DNA of 17,318 bases from Planctomycetaceae bacterium (GTDB lineage: Bacteria; Planctomycetota; Planctomycetia; Pirellulales; Thermoguttaceae). The translations under genes and the position numbers were made by a program. Below the pieces are notes generated by a model. The model ran no database searches. It was not told the DNA's origin and was given only the letters and a program-made list of their open reading frames with translations. Numbering within the stretch: the first letter of the stretch is position 1; every line of letters starts with the position of its first letter. Below are positions 7,271 to 15,115 of the stretch, one piece after another. The DNA lies in assembly GCA_031267635.1 (NCBI GenBank), contig JAIRYX010000245.1:1-17318 (forward strand). The letters are read 5' to 3'.

Positions 7271-8575
7271 ATGAAAATTACCACAAAATTAATATCACTT
7301 TCAATGACGCTAACATTTTGCTTGTTACTTAATACGGTACTCTACGCACAAGAAATAAATCCTAGCGGATTGTTGTCACACGGTACGCCTGATACATCAA
7401 GTTCCACTGTATGGGACGCAGTGGTAGATACTGTTAAGCTTGGATTTGGAGAAGCGGAGGAGGTTGCGTTATTGGCTGGCAGTGATAGTTTTTTTAGCGC
7501 GTACATGACTAATGCACCATTTACATCTGACTATGATCTAACAGATGCAGGTATTCCGCGCTGGTTCCTTGTACGGTATTTGGGAAAAGCAGGCAAAGAC
7601 GGATGTACTTGCGGTTCTTCATATAAACTGTCTGACGAGTGTCCCGCATCATTCAAAAGGAGAGTGTACATTAGTAATAAAGCACGAAATGATGTTCCTA
7701 AAGACATTGCCCCAACTCCTCGAGTCATTAATGATCGAGTTGTTCAGCTAATTCAGATATCAAAGACCTACAAAGATGCAAACCAAGAACCCAATGATTA
7801 TAGAAATCAAAAAGAAAATGAAGATACAAAAGAAAAGATTGTAAGGTGTTATGAAGATTATCATAAATCATCGACACCAATTCCGAAAACATTTGGTACC
7901 CGACAATGGGAATTTAATGATGGTCCGTTGCGTTGGACTTTTCACGGCATGTATGGAGGTAAGAAGGGCGTGAAAATTGCTATATCGGAAAATGGAACAG
8001 AAGAAGAGCCATACGCTAAATTCAAAATTACTGATAAGTCTGAAATTAAAGGAACTACAGGTAATATTTTAGGGCATAAATATCGTGGAACAATTACGTA
8101 CCACCAAAAAGATTGGTGGGATAATCTCCAAGTGGAATTTCTAGGTATTGATGAACTTGCAAGAGCCGGATATGCCGCCAATTATTGGACATTTGTAGAA
8201 ATTGATGAAGACTTTGAGTTTACAGTACCTCGCGGTGCGATCATGGAAAAGGTTTTGGATCAATATCAACAACTGCGAAAAAAAGCGACAATGGCTTTTT
8301 TACAGAGTGGAGCTAATATTAACTCCGTCAAACCAGTTTTTGATGAAATAGGCAAACTTAAACTTAACGACTGCCCTAAAGAATTTCAAGACGCATTCAT
8401 GGAATATTCAGAAAGTGTCCGGCTTAGAATTCTTGGTACATCGAATTTAACAAATATGAGCAGTACGCAATCCCTACAAAAGTTGGGAGCGAACTCGCGC
8501 AATGTTGAAGAAAACGTAAAAAAAATACAAAAGATTTGCGAAAAATACGACGTTACACTTCCAGACTTGGATTAA
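7271..8575 (+). CDS. exported protein of unknown function, 434 aa
   Basis: A signal peptide is clear: MKITTKLIS then a hydrophobic core to about residue 26 (VLYA), with the mature chain starting QEINPSGLLSHG. The mature part is mixed alpha/beta and charged. It has a cysteine cluster (DGCTCGSSYKLSDEC), an aromatic-rich middle (WEFNDGPLRWTFHGMYGG; DWWDNLQVEFLG) and a helical C-terminal region with DCPKEFQDAFMEY and KKIQKICEKY. I recognise no family. The sequence LLSHG after the signal peptide recurs in the second propeller gene (start 11055). ATG at 7271 is preceded by an A-rich leader without a Shine-Dalgarno. It is the first of four same-strand genes for exported proteins and ends in a terminator-like hairpin. 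Confidence 0.8.
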   Translation: MKITTKLISLSMTLTFCLLLNTVLYAQEINPSGLLSHGTPDTSSSTVWDAVVDTVKLGFGEAEEVALLAGSDSFFSAYMTNAPFTSDYDLTDAGIPRWFLVRYLGKAGKDGCTCGSSYKLSDECPASFKRRVYISNKARNDVPKDIAPTPRVINDRVVQLIQISKTYKDANQEPNDYRNQKENEDTKEKIVRCYEDYHKSSTPIPKTFGTRQWEFNDGPLRWTFHGMYGGKKGVKIAISENGTEEEPYAKFKITDKSEIKGTTGNILGHKYRGTITYHQKDWWDNLQVEFLGIDELARAGYAANYWTFVEIDEDFEFTVPRGAIMEKVLDQYQQLRKKATMAFLQSGANINSVKPVFDEIGKLKLNDCPKEFQDAFMEYSESVRLRILGTSNLTNMSSTQSLQKLGANSRNVEENVKKIQKICEKYDVTLPDLD

Positions 8576-8584
8576 AAATTTTGC

Positions 8585-8610
8585 AACAATTCCGTCAATT
8601 GTTTTTTATT
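8585..8610 (+). terminator. probable terminator after the 434-aa gene
   Basis: AACAATT (8585-8591), loop CCGTC, AATTGTT (8597-8603), then a T-run (8602-8607) and further Ts. It starts 10 bp after the stop codon. The stem is AT-rich and therefore weak. Confidence 0.45.
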
Positions 8611-8683
8611 TTCACCACGAAATACACAAGCATCAATCATAAACAGAAAAATTTTTCGTGTTGTTTCGTGCCTTCGTGTTCAA
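8611..8683. repeat. CACGAA/TTCGTG intergenic repeat
   Basis: TTCACCACGAAATACAC on the left is partly inverted relative to three TTCGTG steps on the right (8655-8660, 8665-8670, 8673-8678). Short stretches built from TTCGTG/CACGAA are a known style of dispersed intergenic repeat in several phyla. A related run with CACGGAATTACG...CACGGAATTTCG lies at about 10977-11009. Confidence 0.45.
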
Positions 8684-8758
8684 ATAAAAAACATTCGGAT
8701 GAAATGATAACACTTTTAACCATTAACATCAAAAACCTTATAAATCAAAAACATTAAA

Positions 8759-10930
8759 ATGACTATTAAAACACACTTTATTTTTTTAACACTTGCTGCT
8801 TCAACTATCTTTGTGCCATTAGTTAATGCGCATACTTGGACAGCAAAAAGCGGGCATAAAATTGAAGGCGATTTCGTGAAACTTGAAAACGAAATCGTCA
8901 GTATCGGTTTATCCGACGGCAAAACAGCAAACATTGAGATCGATCAACTTTGCGACGAAGATAAACAATTCATCAAATCGCAAACCGAGAAAAATGATCC
9001 ACCATTCGTCATCAAAGATTCTCCCTTCCAACAAGAACAAGAAACTAAAACCGCTACCGAAATTGAACCTGCGATAGATAATAACATTACAAACAATAAT
9101 ATCAACACTGTTATAAACAACACCGTAGTCAATCAATCTACGCCGTTTGCTGTTCTCCAATCCGAAGCGGAAAAAAATAATCCTGACGCGATTTGTTGGC
9201 TTGCGTTATGTTATGATGACGGATTGAAGGGTTGTTCCATTGATAAACCCAAAGCGAAAGAACTTTGGCAAAAAGCAGCACAATATGCCAATACCGATTC
9301 TGCCGCCGCTCAATTTTGTCGGGGAATTTGCAACCACTACGGCTATGGAATCCCCAAGAACCCTACCGAAGCGGTTAAATGGTATCGTAAATCAGCAGAT
9401 CAAGGATTTGCTCCGGCTTGTTGTAATCTTGGGGATTGTTATTATCAAGGCATTGGGGTAGAGCAAAACAAGACGGAATCTCTCGAATGGTTTCGAAAAG
9501 CCGCCGAACAAGGAGACGCCTCCGCGCAATATAATATTGCCAACTTCTATTTCAAAGGAGATGGCGTTCCCGAAAATAAGCCCGAAGCAATCAAATGGTA
9601 CATCAAATCAGCAGAACAAGGAATTGTTCAGGCGCAATATCGTCTTTACATCTTCTATTGGAACGGAGACGGAACGCCTAAAAATGAAACGGAAGCCGTA
9701 AAATGGTTAAGTAAAGCCGCCGACAATGGACATGATGACGCAAAAAAACTTTTAGCAACCCTTGAAACAATACAAAAAAATGAAAAAGAACAAAATGAAT
9801 CTACGCCCAATATTCCAACTTCATCAAATACCAACAATGAAAATATTGACAACAACCCCCAAGAAATTGTTACGGCAGAATCAGCCCCGCCTGCGGAACT
9901 CGCTTCCATTCAACTCAGAGGCGAATATCCGGTATTTTCACACGACAATAAATTCATCGCAACAAGTGATATGCAAGGACAAGGCGGCGCAAAAACAATC
10001 ACTACCATTTGGGATTTAACAACAGGAAAGAAAAAATTTGTATTAAACGGTGAGCAACCGGCTTTTTCACCTGACGGAAATTATATTGTAACATTCTTTC
10101 AGGATTGGGAAACGCAAAAATTTATTAACCGCGAAAGACGAATGAGATCACAAGGAAAAATTCCAAAAGATGTTGTTCCCGGCAGTCTCGAATGGTTGAA
10201 AATCTGGGATGCAAAAACAGGACGAGAAATAAAAGAATTGGAAGTTGAAAGTACCTATTTTGCTTTTTTTAATAACGGCAAATCAATAATGCTCGACGAT
10301 TATCTTTGGAGTTTTCCAAACGGAAAAAGAGAAAGAAAACTCAATCCAGATGAAATCGAATATACTCGAAAAGCAAAAGAACCCAGAAGTGACGGTTCTA
10401 TTGATAAATTGCCGACGAAGTTTTTTTCTAATGACGATAAGTTATTTGTAACAGAAGACTACCAAAAATATATTTCGCAATTATACGATAATACAACCGG
10501 TAAATTTCTGTACTCGTTCAAAGGTATAACACCACGATTTTCTCCAGATGGTAAAACAATAACAACAGAAGAAGGGAAATTTAATGATAAAACTTCGTAT
10601 TTATGGGATACCGAAACGGGTAAAATCTTGTATAAATTTCAAGGAACAAATCCTGTCTTTTCGCCTAACAGTCAATTGATTGCTACACACGAAGAAGAAA
10701 ATATCACACGGCTTTACAATCTTAATCCACAATCATTAGATTTGCCGTCCTTTTTGTCCTCCGACGAATCAATAACATCAATACTCAATGAACAAACAGA
10801 ACCCCAACAACTCAATCAGTCGCAAAGACAGCAAGGACAACAACGCAGAAGAGTTGATGTCAATGATGTAGAAAGAGCAGTTGATACCGGCTTGAGAATT
10901 TATGACACAATAAGGAGATTTAGCCGCTAA
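8759..10930 (+). CDS. exported SHD1 - Sel1 repeat - WD40-like propeller protein, 723 aa
   Basis: A signal peptide (about 1-24, ending LVNA) is followed by an SHD1 (SLA1 homology 1) domain at about 25-75 (HTWTAKSGHKIEGDFVKLE, LSDGKTANIEI). An Asn/Thr-rich linker (105-128) comes next, then five Sel1-type TPR-like repeats (about 137-325; e.g. EAVKWYRKSADQG, SLEWFRKAAEQGDASAQ, EAIKWYIKSAEQG). A second Asn-rich linker (340-375) follows, and then WD40-like blades (380-680) marked by FSPDG and TIWDLTTG/YLWDTETG. The Q/R-rich tail ends IYDTIRRFSR. SHD1 is strongly associated with planctomycetes, and Sel1 and propeller modules mediate protein-protein contacts, so a scaffold role outside the cytoplasm is inferred. 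No catalytic motif is seen. The start has no Shine-Dalgarno. Confidence 0.88.
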   Translation: MTIKTHFIFLTLAASTIFVPLVNAHTWTAKSGHKIEGDFVKLENEIVSIGLSDGKTANIEIDQLCDEDKQFIKSQTEKNDPPFVIKDSPFQQEQETKTATEIEPAIDNNITNNNINTVINNTVVNQSTPFAVLQSEAEKNNPDAICWLALCYDDGLKGCSIDKPKAKELWQKAAQYANTDSAAAQFCRGICNHYGYGIPKNPTEAVKWYRKSADQGFAPACCNLGDCYYQGIGVEQNKTESLEWFRKAAEQGDASAQYNIANFYFKGDGVPENKPEAIKWYIKSAEQGIVQAQYRLYIFYWNGDGTPKNETEAVKWLSKAADNGHDDAKKLLATLETIQKNEKEQNESTPNIPTSSNTNNENIDNNPQEIVTAESAPPAELASIQLRGEYPVFSHDNKFIATSDMQGQGGAKTITTIWDLTTGKKKFVLNGEQPAFSPDGNYIVTFFQDWETQKFINRERRMRSQGKIPKDVVPGSLEWLKIWDAKTGREIKELEVESTYFAFFNNGKSIMLDDYLWSFPNGKRERKLNPDEIEYTRKAKEPRSDGSIDKLPTKFFSNDDKLFVTEDYQKYISQLYDNTTGKFLYSFKGITPRFSPDGKTITTEEGKFNDKTSYLWDTETGKILYKFQGTNPVFSPNSQLIATHEEENITRLYNLNPQSLDLPSFLSSDESITSILNEQTEPQQLNQSQRQQGQQRRRVDVNDVERAVDTGLRIYDTIRRFSR

Positions 10931-11054
10931 TGAAGAACTTCGTATTACTTCACCCGAATGTAACTTATTTTTATCACACGGAATTACGCAAAAGACCACG
11001 GAATTTCGCGATAAAATAAAAAACAAATTGTTACCCAAAAAGAAACAAAAAATT

Positions 11055-13058
11055 ATGAAAAATTTACCAAAAACTAAAACAATTTTTGTTGCAGTTATTT
11101 TGTTTATGATTTCATTGACTTTGGCGGCGGCGAATGCTGATGAACTCTTACCTCTTTTATCGCATGGCGGTGCAGTTGCTGATGCACCTGAAAATGACAA
11201 ACTTGAGCTAGCAAACATAAAACCTTCAAAATTAAACATTGCCTCACTGCTTGCCGGTTATGCGCGAGCCGACGATAGTAATGGTAATGTCTCTCACTTT
11301 TCGTTCAAATTAAATACTTGGTCAAACAGTGTTACTGGGCGTTGCTCATTATTCTTTTTACCGGATAGTAACCGGTTGTTAGTTGCAAAAACGGGCAACC
11401 AAGATTGTCCTATTACTATTATTGATTGGACAAAGGATGAGGTAATACAGATAGAGGCGTCAACAGTAGGTTCCGTGGTAGTGTCGCCTGATGGGAAAAA
11501 ATTTGCTGTTACAAGTTACGATAGTGCAGGGACTGTTGTTTGGGATGCGGAAACGGGAAAAGAATTATATCGACCGCCAAATGCCGAATGTGTAGCATTT
11601 TCGCCGGATGGGAAAAGATTGGCTATTGGAGGTCGTGATAATGTATTAGTTTTTGATACAGTTACGGGAAAGGAATTGAATAAATTCCCGGAATCTACCG
11701 GTCATGCTACTTCGGTGGTCTTTTCGCCGGACGGAAAGAAATTGCTTGTAGCGAAAGAAAAAGGTCTTGCCGCAATATGGGATTCCAATACGGTCAAAAA
11801 AGTTGAGCAGACACAGAATGAGAATATTTTTGAAGCACTAACAAACGCAACGAAAGGCGATGGTGAGGAAGCCCGTTTTGAGGTGCCGTATTTAGATTCC
11901 GCTGATTTTTCGCCGGACGGAAAACGAGTAGTAACTCGCGGATCAGGAGGAACTGTTATTTGGGATTTAATGTCAAAAAAACCGTTGTTTGGTAACGGTC
12001 GTTCTTATACAGATTTTTATGTGAAATTTACGCCAAATGAGAATCAAATACTTTCAAAAAGCGAGTATAATTGGACTCTATGGGATACTCGTGATATTAC
12101 TTCGTGGCAACAATTGCACACATGGAAATATACAAAATCCGTAGAATTTTCCTCTGATGGTAAAAGAATAATTATCACGGACGATAATTTTGTTCGTATT
12201 CTTGATGCCAAAACAAGACAAGAATTACAAAAATTGGAGCATCCGTTGCAGGTAAAGGTGTTGTACGCTGCATTTTCACCTGATGGGAAGATGGTTGTTA
12301 CCCAAAGCGACGATAAGTTCGCTCGTGTTTGGTCGCTTGATGCGGTAGAGTTCGCAACGAAAAAAGAACAAGAGGCAATAAACAATGCTGAAGTAGATTT
12401 GGATATGTATTTAAGGGTTGCCGGTTTTGAAGGTAAAGAAGCGACGGTGAACAATTTGCTTAAATATGGAACGGCGGCTTTGATGCGTGAGACAAATGAA
12501 TTGATCGACAAACGCAGTAGAGCGGATAATTTTGATAAGCCGGATATTGAAAAACAACTCAAAGAAACACAAAGAAAAATTGAGGCAACGCAGAATGAAA
12601 TCAAAAACAAAACCTTCTATCAGGAATATTCCTACTCTCCTGATAATTCCAGTGTAAAGGTCAACGGTTATACCGCAAGTTTTCCCGTTCGCATTGGTCA
12701 GGGCTTTATTCCTTTCGGAGACTTCAAGGAGTTTAAATCCCCCTTCCCTGATGTTACCTGTAACATTGTGTTCAATAACCCGGATGATATGACCAAACTA
12801 GTTGCAAACATGACGGGTAGAATTTTACCAAAATGGGGCAGCGTTTCTATCAGCGGTGAAACAGACAGTATCAAAAAACTGGTTCGCGACAAAGATAAAT
12901 ACCGTATCAAAGTATGGTTCAAAAATTTGCAAGGCGCCTACAACACAGAAGTCTATCAAGGATCGTTTAATCCGTGGGATGTGAGGAAAACAACGTATCT
13001 CGTATGTTTTGCCGAAATAATAAAGGTCGAAATCGTTGAAGTACAAGAGACAAAATAA
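11055..13058 (+). CDS. exported WD40-like propeller protein with novel C-terminal domain, 667 aa
   Basis: The ATG at 11055 is chosen because it places a standard signal peptide at the N-terminus (MKNLPKTKTIFVAVILFM to about residue 28, ANA). A frame extension to a TTG at 11028 only adds lysine-rich residues. The mature chain begins DELLPLLSHGG. Residues about 60-435 are seven or so WD40-like blades with repeated FSPDGK and VWD/IWD (e.g. VAFSPDGKRLAIGGRDN, TVIWDLMSKK). A charged coiled coil follows (about 480-520, KQLKETQRKIEATQNEIKNK), then a 145-residue C-terminal region I do not recognise (FPVRIGQGFIPFGDF, VWFKNLQGAYNTEVYQG). No enzyme motif. It lies 124 bp downstream of the SHD1 gene, same strand. 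Confidence 0.85.
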   Translation: MKNLPKTKTIFVAVILFMISLTLAAANADELLPLLSHGGAVADAPENDKLELANIKPSKLNIASLLAGYARADDSNGNVSHFSFKLNTWSNSVTGRCSLFFLPDSNRLLVAKTGNQDCPITIIDWTKDEVIQIEASTVGSVVVSPDGKKFAVTSYDSAGTVVWDAETGKELYRPPNAECVAFSPDGKRLAIGGRDNVLVFDTVTGKELNKFPESTGHATSVVFSPDGKKLLVAKEKGLAAIWDSNTVKKVEQTQNENIFEALTNATKGDGEEARFEVPYLDSADFSPDGKRVVTRGSGGTVIWDLMSKKPLFGNGRSYTDFYVKFTPNENQILSKSEYNWTLWDTRDITSWQQLHTWKYTKSVEFSSDGKRIIITDDNFVRILDAKTRQELQKLEHPLQVKVLYAAFSPDGKMVVTQSDDKFARVWSLDAVEFATKKEQEAINNAEVDLDMYLRVAGFEGKEATVNNLLKYGTAALMRETNELIDKRSRADNFDKPDIEKQLKETQRKIEATQNEIKNKTFYQEYSYSPDNSSVKVNGYTASFPVRIGQGFIPFGDFKEFKSPFPDVTCNIVFNNPDDMTKLVANMTGRILPKWGSVSISGETDSIKKLVRDKDKYRIKVWFKNLQGAYNTEVYQGSFNPWDVRKTTYLVCFAEIIKVEIVEVQETK

Positions 13059-13145
13059 ACAATATCGGAACAATTCAGCCATTTGTAACAATATAATTTT
13101 TTGTAACCGCTCATGGACATTTTTTCATTTTCGATGTACAAAAAT

Positions 13146-13311
13146 AACAACCTCATTTTTCCTAACAAAACAACCTCAGTAGCCGCAATGCCCCCACAAA
13201 AAAAACTCATTACCTCATTAAAAATGGTGGTGAGAATAATGAGGTTAGTAGGTTGGTGATTCATTTGCTACTGAGGTTGTTTTGTTAGGAAAATTAGGTG
13301 GAAATGAGGTT
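13146..13311. repeat. 166-bp compound inverted repeat with a 27-bp perfect stem
   Basis: Arms 13157-13183 and 13267-13293 are perfect reverse complements over 27 bases (TTTTCCTAAC...CAGTAGC). They are flanked by a 10-bp outer pair (13149-13158 with 13302-13311, AACCTCATTT) and enclose a 9-bp inner hairpin (13212-13220 with 13237-13245, ACCTCATTA). The heptamer AACCTCA or close variants recurs in both orientations, six copies in all, symmetrically. It lies in the 428-bp gap between two propeller genes, and the remainder of that gap is featureless. It is most likely a MITE-like element or a strongly structured RNA or DNA. Confidence 0.85.
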
Positions 13312-13486
13312 ACGTGAGTTCGTTTGAAACGCACATTCCGCTAAAATATTACAAAATAATGTCAAACAGGAGTCTTCGGTGTAGAAAACTCCAAAATTAA
13401 ACATTAACCTTAACCACTAAACTAAATTTACAAACATGAACAAAACAATTTACCAAACACTAACATTTTTTCAAGGAAACATTACA

Positions 13487-15004
13487 ATGTTACGTTTCAT
13501 TTTTACCGCCGCTATCTTTGTCGGCGTCACATTTGCTGCTGTTTCATTCATGAAGGCAGAAGATGTAAGTCCTTTCAAGATAACAGAAGATACAGGATGT
13601 CTCGAACTCGTTCACAAGGGTTTGATTCGTCATGTTGCATTTTCACCTGATGGAAAATTGCTTGTTGCCGCAAGTGACGATGGAGTAATTATCATCTGGG
13701 ATACGGCAACAGGGAAAAAATTACAAACGATACAACAAAAAGTACATTTTTTGAGATTTTCGCCGGACAGCAAGAAAGTTGTCGCTGCCTGCGATGATAA
13801 GAAAGAAGCCGTTATCTGGGATGTTGCAACTGGACAAAAAGAGCAAACATTCGAGAATAAATCTAATATTTATTATGCTGAATTTTCTCCCAATGGTAAA
13901 TTATTGCTCACAAAAGATTCAGACAGTAGTTGGAAAATTTGGAGTGTCGAAAAGGGAATAGAATTGAAAAATATCGACAGCTTCGCCCCAACTGCAACAT
14001 TTTCTTCCGATGGGAAAAAAATATTAGTTAGGGGCGTAAGTGGAAATGGAATTATAGATATAATGACAGGAAAAGAAGTATATGAGGATGAGGGATGCAT
14101 TTGTTTTTCACCGGACGGAACAAAAGTGTATAAGTGGGAAGAGATAGACGCAGGAATATTCGATATACAAACGGAAAAAATGTTAGAAGAACAATTAAAA
14201 AAAGTATCAGAAGGAGGTGAGAATGCATTATTGCTGACTTTAGGATACAGAACACGAGGAGATATGCATGCCAATGTCTTCCGCTCCCAAGGCTATGGTA
14301 CAGCAATTATCTCTGCTGACCGAAAACGAGTATTGTTAGCTGATTCTATAATTAAAGTTATTAGTTGCTCGGAAATTGATTCTGGAAATCTGCTTTCTTA
14401 CTCTACTCCGTATATCAAGAAACAAATAGTGAATGTTGCAAATGACATACTTGATAAGGAGGGTAAGAAGCAATTGCCAAAACCTTACATAGACGGTTAC
14501 AAATTCTTTCATTTCACAACCGATGGCGAACTAATGACAATACGTTGTGAAACAGTAGATGAAGATAAAAAAGAAAACACAACCGTCGGCGTTACTGTCA
14601 TTGGAAAAGATAATTTTATTCCTCTCAAAGATTACGGTATATACGATCAAGACGAGGAATTACAAATATCTCCTGATGGGAATTATTTGGCACGGTTGAA
14701 TCGTAAAGGCGATTCATTTCAAATATACGATTTGAAAACCGGTAATAATATCTGCAAAATACCGGGTAATTATGACAGAGATTTTGGTGTCATTATTTCG
14801 CCTGATAATAAGAAATTTATGGTACAAGTTGGTGATCGTTTACAACTTTGGGATATTAAATCTGCCGAAAAAATACACAAACAAATCATAGAAAGACAAC
14901 AAAAAAAGCAACAAGATGAAGATGCTGATACTTTATTACAAGATGCATTGCAACAAAAAAAGCAACAAGATGCTGATACCTTATTACAAGATGCATTGCA
15001 ATAA
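13487..15004 (+). CDS. exported WD40-like propeller protein with repeated Q/K/D tail, 505 aa
   Basis: ATG at 13487 is preferred: AAGGA (13473-13477) lies nine bases upstream and the protein then opens with a signal peptide (MLRFIFTAAIFVGVTFAAVS). A frame extension to an ATG at 13436 would bury that peptide behind 17 residues. Residues about 45-240 hold WD40-like blades (HVAFSPDGKLLVAASDDG, VIWDVATGQ, FSPNGKLLL, CFSPDGTKVY). Another group of blades lies near the end (ISPDGNYLARL, ISPDNKKFMVQVGDRLQLW). The region between is less regular. The C-terminus is a near-exact duplication of QQKKQQD(ED)ADTLLQDAL. No catalytic motif. It is the last of the four exported proteins and is followed at once by a terminator hairpin. 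Confidence 0.85.
   Translation: MLRFIFTAAIFVGVTFAAVSFMKAEDVSPFKITEDTGCLELVHKGLIRHVAFSPDGKLLVAASDDGVIIIWDTATGKKLQTIQQKVHFLRFSPDSKKVVAACDDKKEAVIWDVATGQKEQTFENKSNIYYAEFSPNGKLLLTKDSDSSWKIWSVEKGIELKNIDSFAPTATFSSDGKKILVRGVSGNGIIDIMTGKEVYEDEGCICFSPDGTKVYKWEEIDAGIFDIQTEKMLEEQLKKVSEGGENALLLTLGYRTRGDMHANVFRSQGYGTAIISADRKRVLLADSIIKVISCSEIDSGNLLSYSTPYIKKQIVNVANDILDKEGKKQLPKPYIDGYKFFHFTTDGELMTIRCETVDEDKKENTTVGVTVIGKDNFIPLKDYGIYDQDEELQISPDGNYLARLNRKGDSFQIYDLKTGNNICKIPGNYDRDFGVIISPDNKKFMVQVGDRLQLWDIKSAEKIHKQIIERQQKKQQDEDADTLLQDALQQKKQQDADTLLQDALQ
14897..14998 (+). repeat. 54/48-bp in-frame direct duplication in the propeller gene tail
   Basis: Unit 1 (14897-14950) and unit 2 (14951-14998) are identical except for a 6-base GAAGAT present only in unit 1 and one T/C change. 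The duplication keeps the frame and encodes 18 and 16 residues. The near identity indicates a recent event. Confidence 0.9.
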
Positions 15005-15031
15005 AAACAGAACTGTTTATGCTGTTTTTAT
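15001..15031. terminator. bidirectional stem-loop terminator
   Basis: A perfect 10-bp stem, ATAAAAACAG (15001-15010) with CTGTTTTTAT (15022-15031), loop of 11. It overlaps the stop of the propeller gene and lies 85 bp beyond the end of the convergent cdsA-like gene. The A and T runs at the stem ends suit termination from either side. Confidence 0.6.
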
Positions 15032-15115
15032 GATTGCAAACATTCTCACTATTTTCACAACACTGTGATCGGATAAAAGGTTGCGACAATCCTAGTTACT
15101 ACGAATACATGGATT

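Noticed and set aside
10778..11239. 153-codon minus-strand frame
   Set aside because: It spans the end of one exported-protein gene and the start of the next in antisense. Its composition is shadow-like.
12044..12610. 188-codon minus-strand frame
   Set aside because: It lies antisense to the propeller gene, is rich in Ser/Phe/Cys from the opposite strand's codons, and has no start signal.
13146..13311. Possible retron non-coding RNA
   Set aside because: Strong stems are present, but no reverse transcriptase gene is anywhere in the window.
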